DNA of 39,538 nucleotides from Methylophilaceae bacterium (lineage in GTDB: Bacteria; Pseudomonadota; Gammaproteobacteria; Burkholderiales; Methylophilaceae), in the NCBI GenBank assembly GCA_014190615.1, contig BJGS01000003.1, forward strand, positions 1 to 39,538, in the 5' to 3' direction. The notes beneath the pieces were generated by a model. It saw nothing but the letters and a program-made list of their open reading frames with translations, was not told the DNA's origin and made no database searches. The translations under genes and the position numbers were made by a program. Shown here piece by piece: positions 27,122 through 37,210 of this stretch; the first letter of the stretch is position 1, and every line of letters begins with the position of its first letter.

Positions 27122-28525
27122 ATGCAAGTCAAAACACTTTATGAGAAATTATTTGAGAGCCACATTGTTAGAGAAGATGCTGGCACCTATCTCATCTATA
27201 TTGATCGCCATCTTGTTCATGAGGTAACTAGCCCACAAGCATTTGAAGGTTTAAGAATTAATCATAGGCCTGTGTGGAGAAGTAAATCTATTTTAGCGGT
27301 GCCTGATCATAATGTTCCTACGACAGATCGATCACTTGGTATTTCTGATCCGATATCTAAAATACAAGTTGAAAAATTAGATGAAAATTGTAAGCATTTT
27401 GGGTTAACACAATTTCCTATGAATGATAATCGTCAAGGTATCGTGCATGTTATTGGCCCTGAGCAGGGAAGTACGCTTCCAGGTATGACGATTGTATGTG
27501 GAGATTCTCATACAAGTACTCATGGTGCATTTGGTGCCCTCGCAATTGGTATTGGCACATCTGAAGTTGAGCATGTGTTAGCAACCCAATGCTTAATTCT
27601 AAAAAAATTCAAAACATTCGAAGTGCGTGTAGATGGAACATTAAATAGAGGCATTACCGCAAAAGATATTGCTTTAGCTCTTATAGGAAAAATTGGTACT
27701 GCAGGTGGAACCGGACATGCCATTGAGTTTACCGGCGAATCTATCCGCTCATTGTCTATGGAAGGAAGAATGACTTTATGTAATATGGCTATTGAGGCTG
27801 GCGCTCGGGCAGGTATGGTTGCTGTTGATGATGTGACGATTTCATACATTAAAGATAGACCTTTTTCACCTAAAGGTGAAGAGCTTGAAAAAGCTAAAGT
27901 GTATTGGAAAACTTTACATAGTGATAAAGATGCTCAATTTGATAAGACAGTCATTTTGAACGGAAATGAAATTCTACCGCAAGTCACCTGGGGCACTTCA
28001 CCTGAAATGGTAGTGAGTATTGATGGTATGACGCCTGATCCACAGCAAGAAAATGATCTTTCAAAAAGAAAAAGTATTGAAGATGCATTAGCTTATATGG
28101 GCCTTGCGCCAAATCTTCCAGTATGTGAGATTCATATCGACAAAATTTTTATTGGGTCATGCACAAATTCTCGTATTGAAGATTTGAGAGAGGCTGCACA
28201 TGTACTTAAAGGCAAAAAGATTGCAAAAAATATTAAACTAGCACTTGCGGTTCCAGGATCAGGCCTTGTCAAAATTCAAGCAGAGAAAGAAGGCTTAGAT
28301 AAGATTTTTATTGAAGCAGGTTTTGAGTGGAGAGAGCCAGGGTGTTCTATGTGTTTAGCAATGAATGCTGACAGATTAAATCCCGGAGAGCGATGCGCAT
28401 CAACCTCGAATAGAAATTTTGAAGGCCGTCAAGGTCAAGGAGGCAGAACACATTTAGTTAGTCCTTCTATGGCTGCGGCAGCAAGCGTTTATGGTCATTT
28501 TGTAGATATACGAACTTTAAATTAA
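27122..28525 (+). CDS. leuC: 3-isopropylmalate dehydratase large subunit
   Basis: With LeuD it isomerises 2-isopropylmalate to 3-isopropylmalate in leucine synthesis. This 467-residue aconitase-family protein shows the [4Fe-4S] cysteines in [16 protein letters not shown] and [11 protein letters not shown], plus [21 protein letters not shown] near the active site. The N-terminus [16 protein letters not shown] and the LeuC-type ending [18 protein letters not shown] separate it from aconitase and homoaconitase. It opens the conserved betaproteobacterial block leuC-leuD-leuB-asd-fimV. Only 8 bases separate it from yajQ, so no leader attenuator can be present here; leuA is elsewhere. Confidence 0.97.
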   Translation: MQVKTLYEKLFESHIVREDAGTYLIYIDRHLVHEVTSPQAFEGLRINHRPVWRSKSILAVPDHNVPTTDRSLGISDPISKIQVEKLDENCKHFGLTQFPMNDNRQGIVHVIGPEQGSTLPGMTIVCGDSHTSTHGAFGALAIGIGTSEVEHVLATQCLILKKFKTFEVRVDGTLNRGITAKDIALALIGKIGTAGGTGHAIEFTGESIRSLSMEGRMTLCNMAIEAGARAGMVAVDDVTISYIKDRPFSPKGEELEKAKVYWKTLHSDKDAQFDKTVILNGNEILPQVTWGTSPEMVVSIDGMTPDPQQENDLSKRKSIEDALAYMGLAPNLPVCEIHIDKIFIGSCTNSRIEDLREAAHVLKGKKIAKNIKLALAVPGSGLVKIQAEKEGLDKIFIEAGFEWREPGCSMCLAMNADRLNPGERCASTSNRNFEGRQGQGGRTHLVSPSMAAAASVYGHFVDIRTLN

Positions 28526-28528
28526 CTT

Positions 28529-29164
28529 ATGAAGCCATTTATTTCATATACCGGCATTGTTGCACCGCTTGATCGTGCAAATGTAGATACCGACGCAATC
28601 ATTCCAAAACAATTTTTGAAATCCATAAAAAAGACAGGTTTTGGGCCGCATCTTTTTGATGAGTGGCGATACCTCGATCATGGTGAGTCTGGAATGGATA
28701 TGGCTCAAAGGAAAAAAAATCCTGAATTTGTTCTTAATCATCCACGGTATGAGAAAGCTACTATCTTGATTGCGCGAGAGAATTTTGGATGCGGCTCTAG
28801 CCGTGAACATGCACCATGGGCAATAGAAGACTATGGATTTAGAGCAATTTTAGCTCCTAGTTTTGCTGATATTTTTTTTAGTAATTGTTTTAAAAATGGC
28901 TTATTGCCAATTGTTTTACCTGCCGAAACTATTGATGATTTATTTAAAGCTATAAATAAACAAGAAGGCTACTCATTAACTATTGATTTAGAGAATCAAT
29001 CTGTTATTTTGCCTTCAAATAATAAAATTAATTTTCAGGTGGATGCATTCAGAAAGCATTGTTTAGTAAATGGTTTGGATGATATTGGTTTGACGATGCA
29101 ACATAGTGAAACTATTAAAGCATTTGAAAAAAGTTATTATCAAAAAAATTCATGGTTACTTTAA
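28529..29164 (+). CDS. leuD: 3-isopropylmalate dehydratase small subunit
   Basis: The swivel domain partner of LeuC, 211 residues, normal length. Key motifs are [16 protein letters not shown] near the N-terminus, the substrate loop [17 protein letters not shown], and [17 protein letters not shown]. It starts 3 bases after the leuC stop, so equal expression of the two subunits by coupled translation is expected. Betaproteobacteria often carry a tiny entericidin-like gene between leuC and leuD; none is present here. leuB follows after 22 bases. Confidence 0.97.
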   Translation: MKPFISYTGIVAPLDRANVDTDAIIPKQFLKSIKKTGFGPHLFDEWRYLDHGESGMDMAQRKKNPEFVLNHPRYEKATILIARENFGCGSSREHAPWAIEDYGFRAILAPSFADIFFSNCFKNGLLPIVLPAETIDDLFKAINKQEGYSLTIDLENQSVILPSNNKINFQVDAFRKHCLVNGLDDIGLTMQHSETIKAFEKSYYQKNSWLL

Positions 29165-29186
29165 ATAAGAAAGATTTTTATATAAG

Positions 29187-30245
29187 ATGAAAATTGCAAT
29201 CTTACCTGGTGATGGTATTGGCCCTGAAATTACTAAGCAGGCAGTTAATGTATTAAAAGCACTTAACTTAGGCGCTGAATTAGTTGAAGCTCCTATAGGG
29301 GGTGCTGGTTATGAAAAGTATGGAGATCCACTCCCAGATTCTACACTCGACTTAGTAGTTAAATCAGATGCAGTGCTTTTGGGTGCTGTAGGTGATTGGA
29401 AATATGACACACTTCCTCGAGAAAAAAGACCTGAACGCGGATTACTTCGCATCCGAAAAGAGTTAAATTTATTTGCCAATCTTCGGCCCGCTATTTTGTA
29501 CCCTGAGCTTGTCGGTGCATCCACACTTAAAGCCGATATTGTTTCGAATCTCGATATCATGATTGTGAGAGAACTGACAGGCGATATTTACTTTGGCCAG
29601 CCCCGCGGTATCCAAACTAATGAAAGTGGAGAGCGAGAAGGCATCAATACCATGCGCTATTCAGAGACTGAGATTAGACGGATAGCTCACGTAGCTTTTC
29701 AGATTGCAATGAAGCGATCCAAGAAATTATGTTCTGTAGATAAAGCAAATGTTTTAGAGACAACAGAATTATGGCGCCAAATAATGATTGAGATGTCCAA
29801 AGAGTATCCAAAAATTGAATTAACACATATGTATGTGGATAACGCTGCTATGCAGCTTATTAAAAATCCAAAGCAATTTGATGTGATGGTTACAGGCAAT
29901 ATTTTTGGTGATATTTTATCTGATGAAGCTTCTATGTTGACAGGTTCAATTGGCATGTTGCCATCAGCGTCTTTGGATAGTAATAATAAGGGTATGTATG
30001 AACCTAGCCATGGTTCAGCGCCAGATATTGCAGGGAAGAATATTGCTAATCCATTAGCGACAATTTTATCTTTGGCTATGATGTTTAGATACACATTCAA
30101 CGATGATAAGCATGCAAATAAAATTGAATCCGCAGTTAAGAAAGCCCTGAGCTTAGGTTATCGAACAGCAGATATTTTTTCTCCCGGCGATAAGCAGGTG
30201 ACTTGTACTGAAATGGGTGAAGCTGTAATTGCCTCACTTAACTAA
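29187..30245 (+). CDS. leuB: 3-isopropylmalate dehydrogenase
   Basis: Oxidatively decarboxylates 3-isopropylmalate with NAD+, producing 2-ketoisocaproate. The 352-residue beta-decarboxylating dehydrogenase has [12 protein letters not shown] at the N-terminus, the substrate arginines in [16 protein letters not shown], the IPMDH-type segment [32 protein letters not shown] and the NAD-binding [13 protein letters not shown]. These distinguish it from isocitrate and tartrate dehydrogenases. The ATG has only a weak purine-rich ribosome site (AAGAAAG). asd follows after 19 bases. Confidence 0.97.
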   Translation: MKIAILPGDGIGPEITKQAVNVLKALNLGAELVEAPIGGAGYEKYGDPLPDSTLDLVVKSDAVLLGAVGDWKYDTLPREKRPERGLLRIRKELNLFANLRPAILYPELVGASTLKADIVSNLDIMIVRELTGDIYFGQPRGIQTNESGEREGINTMRYSETEIRRIAHVAFQIAMKRSKKLCSVDKANVLETTELWRQIMIEMSKEYPKIELTHMYVDNAAMQLIKNPKQFDVMVTGNIFGDILSDEASMLTGSIGMLPSASLDSNNKGMYEPSHGSAPDIAGKNIANPLATILSLAMMFRYTFNDDKHANKIESAVKKALSLGYRTADIFSPGDKQVTCTEMGEAVIASLN

Positions 30246-30264
30246 TTAAAGAATAGGATATTTA

Positions 30265-31380
30265 ATGATGCATGTTGGTTTTGTCGGATGGCGAGGAATG
30301 GTTGGATCGGTTCTCATGCAAAGAATGCAAGAGGAAAATGATTTTAAAGAGTTTAACTCAACCTTCTTCTCTACTTCCCAAACAGGAAGTCCAGCGCCTG
30401 CATTTGCAGGTAGTCATAGCGCATTAAAAGATGCACACAATGTGCTTGACCTTTTGGCAATGGATATTATCCTTTCATGCCAAGGGGGTGACTATACTTC
30501 TGATATCTACCCACAATTAAGAAATGCAGGATGGCAGGGGCATTGGATTGACGCAGCCTCTTCATTAAGAATGGATAAAGATGCGGTGATTGTTTTAGAT
30601 CCAGTCAATGGCGATCTTATTCAAGAAGCCATTAAAAAAGGTAATAAAAATTGGATTGGTGGAAATTGCACTGTATCTCTGATGCTTTTAGCGCTCGATG
30701 GATTATTTAAACAAGATCTTATTGAATGGATCTCTTCCATGACCTATCAAGCAGCAAGTGGAGCAGGAGCTCAAAATATGAGAGAGCTTATTTCTCAGAT
30801 GGGAACAATTTATCATCACTCGAAAAACCTGGTCGAAGACCCTAAGACTTCAATTCTAGACATCGATCGAAACGTGTCGTCTACAATTAAGTCGAAAGAT
30901 TTCCCAGTAGATAATTTCGGCGTGCCTTTAGCCGGAAGCCTTATACCTTGGATTGATAAAGATTTAAATAATGGACAAAGTAAAGAAGAATGGAAAGGAT
31001 CTGCTGAAACAAATAAGATTCTTGGTAAGACAGACCATCCAATTGTTATTGAAGGTTTATGTGTAAGGGTCGGCGCAATGCGTTGTCATAGCCAAGCATT
31101 CACAATTAAATTAAAGAAAAATATTTCTTTAGAAGAAATTAATGAAACTATCAGCAGCGCTAATGCTTGGGTAAAATTAATTCCAAATGAGCGTGAAATT
31201 TCAATGAAGGAGTTGAGTCCTGCATCAGTAGCTGGAAAACTTTCTATCCTCATAGGCAGAATTCGAAAGCTCAACATGGGCCCTGAATATATTTCTGCTT
31301 TTACAGTAGGTGATCAATTGCTATGGGGAGCAGCAGAGCCGCTTAGACGTACTCTAAGAATACTTATTCAATCCACTTAA
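30265..31380 (+). CDS. asd: Aspartate-semialdehyde dehydrogenase
   Basis: Reduces aspartyl phosphate to aspartate semialdehyde, the branch point to lysine/diaminopimelate, threonine and methionine. The 371-residue length and the [18 protein letters not shown]-terminus mark the Gram-negative (E. coli-type) subfamily. The catalytic cysteine is Cys135 in [10 protein letters not shown], and a catalytic His sits near 274 in [10 protein letters not shown]. The ATG at 30265 is placed seven bases after AGGATA; the next codon is also Met. It lies in the conserved leuB-asd-fimV order, with fimV starting on the base after its stop. Confidence 0.97.
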   Translation: MMHVGFVGWRGMVGSVLMQRMQEENDFKEFNSTFFSTSQTGSPAPAFAGSHSALKDAHNVLDLLAMDIILSCQGGDYTSDIYPQLRNAGWQGHWIDAASSLRMDKDAVIVLDPVNGDLIQEAIKKGNKNWIGGNCTVSLMLLALDGLFKQDLIEWISSMTYQAASGAGAQNMRELISQMGTIYHHSKNLVEDPKTSILDIDRNVSSTIKSKDFPVDNFGVPLAGSLIPWIDKDLNNGQSKEEWKGSAETNKILGKTDHPIVIEGLCVRVGAMRCHSQAFTIKLKKNISLEEINETISSANAWVKLIPNEREISMKELSPASVAGKLSILIGRIRKLNMGPEYISAFTVGDQLLWGAAEPLRRTLRILIQST

Positions 31381-33066
31381 ATGAAACTTATGAATCAATA
31401 TATTAAAAAATTATTTTTGCTTTGCTTACTTTTATTTCCTCTCACAGGCTTTACACTTCAGTTAGGTAAAATTGTAGTGACTTCATCACAAGGTCAGCCT
31501 CTTAATGCTGAAATTGAAATGATGGTAACCCCTGGTGAAGATACTTCTAAACTTCAAACATCTATAGCCTCAAAAGAAAATTATGAGGCTCAAGGTATAG
31601 AGCGTTTAGCTATCCATAATAATATTTCAGTAGAGTTACAAAAGAACGAGAAAGGCTTAACTGTTCTTAAATTAAAAAGCACACAACCTGTTCCAGACCC
31701 ATTTTTAGATTTGCTAATTCAAGTAGATTCTAGCAAAGGAAGAAATTATCGAGAATATACAGTATTACTTGACCCTCCAGAAACGCCGATTATTCAACAA
31801 GAAAAAATTATAGCTTTAGATAAAACAAATCCTGCGCCGATCATTGAAAAGAAAGAAATAAGAGAAATTGCCGAAAAAACTAAGGTTATGTCTGAAAAAG
31901 AAATTAAGAATAATCCTAAACTTATTGATAAAAGCAAATCTCTTGATGCAACTTCTAAATCTATTACAATTAAGCCGGCAGATACAATATATAAAATTGC
32001 ACGTGAAAACAAAATTGCAGATATCACAACCGAGCAAATGGTTGTAGGTATTTTTAATCTCAATGAACTTGCTTTTACCGCTAAGAATATTAACGGCTTA
32101 GAAGTTGGACAAAAGATCATCTTGCCAACTAAAGACGATTTTATAAATCTAAGCCATGCTAAAGCAATGGCTGAAATTAAAATTCAGATGGCACAGTGGA
32201 ATAAATTTAGCGTAAAAACTGCGGAATCTGTTGCGGATGGCGCTAAGGTAAGCACTCCAAAATCTGAAACGCCACCAGTACCTGTCACAATTGTTCAAAA
32301 TCAACCTGCTGCCCCTTTGCCAAGAATTAAACTAACAGGCGATACTTTAACCATTGATAAAAATAGCAAAGAAGTAGCTCAGAAGGAAATCAATCAGATT
32401 AATGATGATAAGACCGCATTAGAAAAAAATATTGAGGATGCTCAGCAAAAAATTCTGCTATTAGAGAAAGAGCTTGTTGATGCAAAGAAAATACTAGCCC
32501 TTTCAAATCAGGCCCTGTTTGAACTGCAAGAAAAATCCAAACAAGTAAATCAAACAAAAGATGTAGCTAATAAGCCACCTGTTATTGAATCTAAACCTGA
32601 TTTAAATTCACTCATAAATAAACCTAATGAGTCTGATATAAATAAAAATGATTCGCCTGCTCCAGCTGATACTTCATTTAAATCTTCTATTTATGATGGC
32701 CCGAATGACGAAAAAACAAATGCGCAACTAGCTTCTGACAAAGAGCCCACAAGCTCATCTTCATTTAATGAGCTATTTATTTACTTGGGCGTTCTTTTCG
32801 CTATCTTAATTATGTTGTTTGTTATTAAATCCAAAAAACAAAATGAAAAAAAAGAACTTATTCAATCTATTAATATTGAGCCTGTTGCTAAGACTAAGAA
32901 ACAAGAAGATATGAAACCATCTATTGAAAGTATCGATATCAATCTTTTAAAACATCCTAAGATTACAACCAATACTGAATCATCAACACCTAAAAAAAAG
33001 GATTCTTTAGAAGATATCGATTTGTCAGGTATTGAAATTAATTTATCTAATAAAGACCAGAATTAA
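31381..33066 (+). CDS. FimV/HubP-family membrane protein, short form
   Basis: A 561-residue protein with an N-terminal signal peptide or anchor (KLFLLCLLLFPLTGFTLQLG) and the FimV N-terminal domain (LGKIVVTSSQGQPLNAEIEM ...), then a LysM-like peptidoglycan-binding segment (ITIKPADTIYKIARENKI to GLEVGQKIILPTKDD, ~195-250), a coiled coil (~335-390), a Ser/Pro/Asp-rich linker, a transmembrane helix (LFIYLGVLFAILIMLFVIKS) and a ~90-residue acidic cytoplasmic tail ending in DIDLSGIEINLS. FimV/HubP proteins organise cell poles, type IV pili and chemoreceptors. Pseudomonas FimV is over 900 residues with a C-terminal TPR; here that tail is missing, as if trimmed. Position between asd and truA is the standard location. 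ATG abuts the asd stop directly. Confidence 0.88.
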   Translation: MKLMNQYIKKLFLLCLLLFPLTGFTLQLGKIVVTSSQGQPLNAEIEMMVTPGEDTSKLQTSIASKENYEAQGIERLAIHNNISVELQKNEKGLTVLKLKSTQPVPDPFLDLLIQVDSSKGRNYREYTVLLDPPETPIIQQEKIIALDKTNPAPIIEKKEIREIAEKTKVMSEKEIKNNPKLIDKSKSLDATSKSITIKPADTIYKIARENKIADITTEQMVVGIFNLNELAFTAKNINGLEVGQKIILPTKDDFINLSHAKAMAEIKIQMAQWNKFSVKTAESVADGAKVSTPKSETPPVPVTIVQNQPAAPLPRIKLTGDTLTIDKNSKEVAQKEINQINDDKTALEKNIEDAQQKILLLEKELVDAKKILALSNQALFELQEKSKQVNQTKDVANKPPVIESKPDLNSLINKPNESDINKNDSPAPADTSFKSSIYDGPNDEKTNAQLASDKEPTSSSSFNELFIYLGVLFAILIMLFVIKSKKQNEKKELIQSINIEPVAKTKKQEDMKPSIESIDINLLKHPKITTNTESSTPKKKDSLEDIDLSGIEINLSNKDQN

Positions 33067-33103
33067 ATTTACCTTGACTAGACTATTTAACGATTAAAAT
33101 ATC

Positions 33104-33727
33104 GTGCATGCATTAGTTAAACTTGTATGTATCTTTTGTACTTTATTGCTTATCAATAAATATAATTTTAATTTCAATATTCTTTTATCTTTCCTTATTA
33201 TAATTTTTTCGTTTTATACAAAGTTTTCAATTCCTAAACTTATATTCAAGCTCAAATTTTTTCTCATTATCACTTTTTTACTTTATGTCTTTAATACGCC
33301 TGGTGAATATATAGTCGTTTGGCCTTATCTTTCACCCTCTTATGAGGGACTGTCGCTAGGTTTAACTCAAATCGTTCGGCTTCTAAATTCTGTAGCTATT
33401 ATTACGATGATGATCTCACTTATGAGTTATGAAACATTGATTGAGACTTTTTATCTAATCATGAAACCACTAAGACCATTAGGGATTGATGCAAAGCGTT
33501 TTGCTGTGCGTCTTTATTTGACGATGGAATATGTCAAAGTCTTTAAATCTAAACGTAAATTACGTTTTAGTTTTAAGGAGTTGTCTTCATTACTTTTATA
33601 TTCGTATAACAAAGATGCTGTGAAGCATGCCTTTTTTAAAATTAAGCAAGAAAGAGTAAATGGTGGATCTCAGCTGCTGATTTTTGTTATGTTATCCATT
33701 ACATTTTTTTTAATTTTTTATAGATAA
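33104..33727 (+). CDS. EcfT/CbiQ-like energy-coupling membrane protein
   Basis: A 207-residue integral membrane protein with about five hydrophobic segments (~2-18, 24-42, 50-65, 84-106, 189-206). The cytoplasmic-loop pattern SYETLIETFYLIMKPLRPLG followed by AKRFAVRLYLTMEYVKVF resembles the CbiQ/EcfT transmembrane subunit of energy-coupling-factor transporters, which couples two ATPases to a substrate-binding S component. No EcfA ATPase or S component is in the window, so partners must be elsewhere or the protein is repurposed. The start is GTG at 33104; no in-frame ATG occurs before the second half, and no Shine-Dalgarno is evident. It lies between fimV and truA and ends 5 bases before truA. 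The call rests on weak loop similarity and topology. Confidence 0.6.
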   Translation: MHALVKLVCIFCTLLLINKYNFNFNILLSFLIIIFSFYTKFSIPKLIFKLKFFLIITFLLYVFNTPGEYIVVWPYLSPSYEGLSLGLTQIVRLLNSVAIITMMISLMSYETLIETFYLIMKPLRPLGIDAKRFAVRLYLTMEYVKVFKSKRKLRFSFKELSSLLLYSYNKDAVKHAFFKIKQERVNGGSQLLIFVMLSITFFLIFYR

Positions 33728-33732
33728 AGCAT

Positions 33733-34539
33733 ATGAGAATTGCATTGTGTATTGAATATGATGGCTCTGACTTTTCTGGATGGCAAAAGCAGAATGATGT
33801 TGAATCTATTCAAGGCGATATTGAGAAAGCTCTTGAAAGTATTGCGCTAGAAAAATTAGACACTTACGCTTCAGGCCGCACAGACACTGGTGTTCATGCG
33901 CTTATCCAAATCATTCATTTTGATACCAACATTGAAAGGCCCATCACCGCTTGGGTAAGAGGTGTTAATACTTTTCTTCCACCTTCTATTCGAGTTTTAT
34001 GGGCTCAAGCAGTGGATGATACATTCCATGCGCGGTATTCTGCCACACAGCGTCATTATGAATATTTGGTATATAACGCTTCTATGCCGTCTGCGTTATG
34101 GGCAAATAAAGCCGGATGGATTCACGATGCTCTTGATTTTAATAAAATGAAAGAGGCGATTCACCACTTTCATGGTGAGCATGATTTTAGTGCGTTTAGA
34201 TCTTCAGAATGCCAAGCCAAGAGCCCAATAAGAACAATCACGCATACGTCAATTGAAAATTACCATCCTTTTTATCTTTTTAAATTTTCAGCGAACGGAT
34301 TCTTGCATCATCAAATTAGAAATATGATGGGCGCTATTCTCTATATTGGCAAAGGTAATTACCTGAGCGACTATATTAATGAATTGCTCTTATCAAAAGA
34401 CAGAACAAAATCACCACCCACATTCTTACCCGACGGACTTTATCTATCCGGCGTTGATTATGATGCCCGTTATGTTTTTCCATTGATGCGCCGAACCGTC
34501 AATATTTTTGACAATAATCATTCAAGGCTAGATCGTTAA
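33733..34539 (+). CDS. truA: tRNA pseudouridine(38-40) synthase
   Basis: Converts uridines 38-40 of the tRNA anticodon stem-loop to pseudouridine. The 268-residue protein has IALCIEYDGSDFSGWQKQ at the N-terminus, the catalytic Asp51 in SGRTDTGVHAL, FHARYSATQRHYEYLV and the C-terminal NGFLHHQIRNMMGAIL, all TruA-specific. Located between the EcfT-like gene (5-base gap) and trpF, its usual place in betaproteobacteria. Length and domains are ordinary. A probable promoter for trpF overlaps its 3' end. Confidence 0.97.
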   Translation: MRIALCIEYDGSDFSGWQKQNDVESIQGDIEKALESIALEKLDTYASGRTDTGVHALIQIIHFDTNIERPITAWVRGVNTFLPPSIRVLWAQAVDDTFHARYSATQRHYEYLVYNASMPSALWANKAGWIHDALDFNKMKEAIHHFHGEHDFSAFRSSECQAKSPIRTITHTSIENYHPFYLFKFSANGFLHHQIRNMMGAILYIGKGNYLSDYINELLLSKDRTKSPPTFLPDGLYLSGVDYDARYVFPLMRRTVNIFDNNHSRLDR

Positions 34540-34549
34540 TCCTTATAAT
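34521..34549 (+). promoter_or_regulatory. Possible sigma70 promoter for trpF-trpB-trpA
   Basis: A perfect -10 TATAAT at 34544-34549 follows TTCAAG (34521-34526) at the ideal 17-base spacing; the -35 is inside truA and matches the consensus in only three positions. Transcription would begin near 34556, about 24 bases before the trpF TTG start. It would let tryptophan genes be expressed apart from truA. Pattern evidence only. Confidence 0.4.
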
Positions 34550-34579
34550 GAATATCTTTCTTTTTGAATTGATTTCATA

Positions 34580-35203
34580 TTGAGAACACGCACTAAAATT
34601 TGTGGCATTACGCGTTTAGAAGATGCACAAGCCTCTATAGAAGCAGGCTGTGATGCGCTTGGCTTTGTTTTTTATAAAGAAAGTCCTCGTTATATTGCAT
34701 TAGATGCTTTTAAGGCTATCGCTAAAGCATTACCCCCATTTGTGACCAAAGTAGCCTTGTTTGTAAATGCTGAGCCTGCTGATATTCAAAAGGCGATTCA
34801 ATCAGGACTCATTGATCTTATTCAGTTTCATGGAGAGGAAACCCCTCAATTTTGCAGGCAGTTTGAATTTCCTTACATCAAAGCATTGGGCGTTTCATCG
34901 TCAGTGAATTTGTTACAATATGAGAAAGATTTTTATGATGCTGAAGCTTTACTGCTCGACGCATCACATGAGTATCTCAAAGGCGGGACAGGTCAAACAT
35001 TTGATTGGAATTTAATTCCGAATTCACTCTCCAAGCCAATTGTACTAGCAGGTGGTCTTACTGCAGATAATGTGAAAGAAGCCATAAGCCAAGTGAAGCC
35101 TTACGCGGTAGATGTGAGTGGTGGTGTTGAAGAATCGAAAGGTATTAAAAATTCTCTTAAAATTCAAGCATTTATAAAGGAAACTCAAGATGAAGCCGTA
35201 TGA
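34580..35203 (+). CDS. trpF: Phosphoribosylanthranilate isomerase
   Basis: Isomerises phosphoribosylanthranilate to CdRP in tryptophan synthesis, a TIM-barrel enzyme of 207 residues. The catalytic Cys8 lies in [12 protein letters not shown], the general-acid Asp in [15 protein letters not shown], and the phosphate-binding end is [14 protein letters not shown]. The start is TTG at 34580: an in-frame stop (TGA at 34565) lies 15 bases upstream, and no ATG precedes the conserved KICGIT strand. No clear Shine-Dalgarno precedes it. It overlaps trpB by 14 bases. trpE, trpG, trpD and trpC are not in the window, matching the split trp arrangement usual in betaproteobacteria. Confidence 0.96.
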   Translation: MRTRTKICGITRLEDAQASIEAGCDALGFVFYKESPRYIALDAFKAIAKALPPFVTKVALFVNAEPADIQKAIQSGLIDLIQFHGEETPQFCRQFEFPYIKALGVSSSVNLLQYEKDFYDAEALLLDASHEYLKGGTGQTFDWNLIPNSLSKPIVLAGGLTADNVKEAISQVKPYAVDVSGGVEESKGIKNSLKIQAFIKETQDEAV

Positions 35204-36392
35204 TATGCCAGATGAAAAAGGCCATTTTGGTCAATTTGGAGGGGTGTTTGTCGCAGAAACCTTAATTGAGGCTCTTGATGAGTTAAGGATGACGTATGAA
35301 AAATATCGTCACGATCCTGATTTTCTTAAAGAGCTTCACTATGACCTCAAGCATTTTGTAGGGCGTCCAAGCCCCATTTATCATGCTAAAAGATGGTCTG
35401 ATCGAGTCGGTGGCGCTCAGATTTATTTAAAGCGCGAAGATTTAAATCATACTGGGGCACATAAAGTTAACAATACGGTAGGCCAAGCCTTGCTAGCAAA
35501 GCGCATGGGGAAGCCCCGCATTATTGCTGAAACAGGTGCAGGACAACACGGCGTTGCCACAGCAACCATTTCTGCTCGCTTGGGTCTTGAATGTGTCGTT
35601 TATATGGGGGCAGAAGATGTGAAAAGACAAGCGCCTAATGTATATCGTATGAAACTTCTTGGCGCAACAGTTGTGCCCGTAGAGAGCGGATCTAAAACTT
35701 TAAAAGATGCGCTTAATGAGGCGATGCGCGATTGGGTCACTAATATCTCAACCACATTTTATATTATTGGTACCGTAGCAGGGCCTCACCCTTACCCCAT
35801 GATGGTGCGAGATTTTAATTCAGTTGTTGGTGTGGAATGTAAATCACAAATGAAAGAAATGTTAGGCAGGCAGCCTGATGTTGTTGTTGCTTGTGTAGGC
35901 GGCGGCTCTAATGCGATGGGTATTTTTTATCCTTACATTGACTTACCTGATGTTAGATTAATTGGTGTTGAAGCTGCAGGGCATGGCATCGAAACAGGCA
36001 AGCATGCAGCACCTTTAACAGCTAATAGCCCGATCGGCGTTTTGCATGGCAACCGAACTTATTTAATGCAAAATGCAGAAGGTCAAATTATTGAAACACA
36101 TTCAATTTCAGCAGGCCTTGATTATCCTGGTGTGGGCCCAGAACATGCTTGGTTGAAAGATATTAAGCGCGCTGAATATGTGGCTGTAACAGACACAGAA
36201 GCTTTAAATGCGTTTCATAGTTTATGTCTTACCGAAGGTATTATTCCAGCGCTTGAAACTAGCCATGCGCTAGCGCATGCAGAAAAGCTTGCGAAGACCA
36301 TGAAGCCCGATCAAGTGATTCTTGTTAATTTATCTGGCCGAGGTGATAAGGACATTAACACTGTGGCTAAAATTTCAAATATCAGTCTATAA
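35190..36392 (+). CDS. trpB: Tryptophan synthase beta chain
   Basis: PLP enzyme that condenses indole with serine to tryptophan, receiving indole through the tunnel from TrpA. The 400-residue protein has the TrpB1 features [15 protein letters not shown], the PLP lysine Lys92 in [10 protein letters not shown], the [13 protein letters not shown] loop, [10 protein letters not shown] for cofactor phosphate binding and LSGRGDKD at the C-terminus. I keep the start at 35190, inside trpF, because AAGGAAA stands at a correct distance; a second Met at codon 6 is an alternative. Coupled to trpF by a 14-base overlap and followed by trpA after 7 bases. Confidence 0.98.
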   Translation: MKPYDMPDEKGHFGQFGGVFVAETLIEALDELRMTYEKYRHDPDFLKELHYDLKHFVGRPSPIYHAKRWSDRVGGAQIYLKREDLNHTGAHKVNNTVGQALLAKRMGKPRIIAETGAGQHGVATATISARLGLECVVYMGAEDVKRQAPNVYRMKLLGATVVPVESGSKTLKDALNEAMRDWVTNISTTFYIIGTVAGPHPYPMMVRDFNSVVGVECKSQMKEMLGRQPDVVVACVGGGSNAMGIFYPYIDLPDVRLIGVEAAGHGIETGKHAAPLTANSPIGVLHGNRTYLMQNAEGQIIETHSISAGLDYPGVGPEHAWLKDIKRAEYVAVTDTEALNAFHSLCLTEGIIPALETSHALAHAEKLAKTMKPDQVILVNLSGRGDKDINTVAKISNISL

Positions 36393-36399
36393 AGTTTAT

Positions 36400-37194
36400 A
36401 TGTCGAGAATTGCAAATACATTTAAAGCGCTTAAAGAAACACATAGAAAAGCTCTAATTCCTTATATAACTGCAGGTGATCCTCATCCTGATCTAACGGT
36501 ATCTATGATGCATGCCTTAGTAGATTCCGGCGCTGACATGATTGAGTTAGGCATTCCTTTTTCAGATCCCATGGCAGATGGCCCTACGATTCAAAGAGCA
36601 AGTGAAAGAGCTTTAGCGCATCATGTGGGCTTATCTCATGTATTTAAGATGGTTAAAGCTTTTAGAGAAAAAAACACTCAAACGCCTATTATTTTAATGG
36701 GTTACGCTAATCCTATTGAAGCGATTGGCGCTGAGGCTTTTGTGGAAAGAGCTAAAGCTGCTGATGTGGATGGCATTATTACGGTAGATTACCCACCTGA
36801 AGAATGTATGCAATTTACAAAACTTCTTAAAGAAAAAAATATCGATAGTATTTTTTTATTATCGCCAACCTCAGAATTGGACAGAGTAAAATTAATTATC
36901 GAGCAAGCCTCTGGATTTTTATATTACGTCTCATTGAAGGGCGTCACAGGTGCGGCCAATATTGATATTGAGCAGGTAAAGTCCAAAGTAGGCATAATTC
37001 GGGAATTAACGGATCTTCCTATTGGCGTTGGTTTTGGGGTGAGAGATGCGGCAACAGCAAAAGAAGTTGCTAAGATTTCTGATGCCGTTGTCGTGGGAAG
37101 TCGCATGGTGCAGGAAATTGAGAATTCAAATAAAGATAATTTAATTCAAAATATTTCGAAGTTAATGAAAGAATTAAGAGAAGCAGTAAATTAA
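36400..37194 (+). CDS. trpA: Tryptophan synthase alpha chain
   Basis: Cleaves indole-3-glycerol phosphate to indole and glyceraldehyde-3-phosphate. The ORF track begins at a TTG at 36322, but that adds 26 residues that only retranslate the end of trpB. The ATG at 36400 gives [12 protein letters not shown], the normal TrpA N-terminus, and a 264-residue protein of usual size. Catalytic residues are Glu49 ([11 protein letters not shown]) and Asp60 ([11 protein letters not shown]), with phosphate-binding [15 protein letters not shown]. It begins 7 bases after trpB. accD follows after 16 bases, as in other betaproteobacteria. Confidence 0.97.
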   Translation: MSRIANTFKALKETHRKALIPYITAGDPHPDLTVSMMHALVDSGADMIELGIPFSDPMADGPTIQRASERALAHHVGLSHVFKMVKAFREKNTQTPIILMGYANPIEAIGAEAFVERAKAADVDGIITVDYPPEECMQFTKLLKEKNIDSIFLLSPTSELDRVKLIIEQASGFLYYVSLKGVTGAANIDIEQVKSKVGIIRELTDLPIGVGFGVRDAATAKEVAKISDAVVVGSRMVQEIENSNKDNLIQNISKLMKELREAVN

Positions 37195-37210
37195 TGATTC
37201 GAGTCTATCT

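Noticed and set aside
27520-27849. 109-codon antisense ORF in leuC
   Set aside because: Shadow of a highly conserved gene with no independent support.
29699-30100. 133-codon antisense ORF in leuB
   Set aside because: Mirror of conserved leuB codons; no ribosome site, signal or known domain.
31794-32120. 108- and 73-codon hydrophobic antisense ORFs in fimV
   Set aside because: Hydrophobicity follows from reading Lys/Glu/Asp-rich codons in reverse; no start signals.
33074-33102. TTGACT with AAATAT 17 bases downstream, as a promoter for the EcfT-like gene
   Set aside because: The transcript would begin after or on the GTG start, so it would serve only if leaderless; the -10 match is poor.
36322-36399. 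Extended TTG start of trpA given by the ORF track
   Set aside because: The 26 extra residues only retranslate the trpB 3' end; the ATG at 36400 gives the normal TrpA N-terminus.
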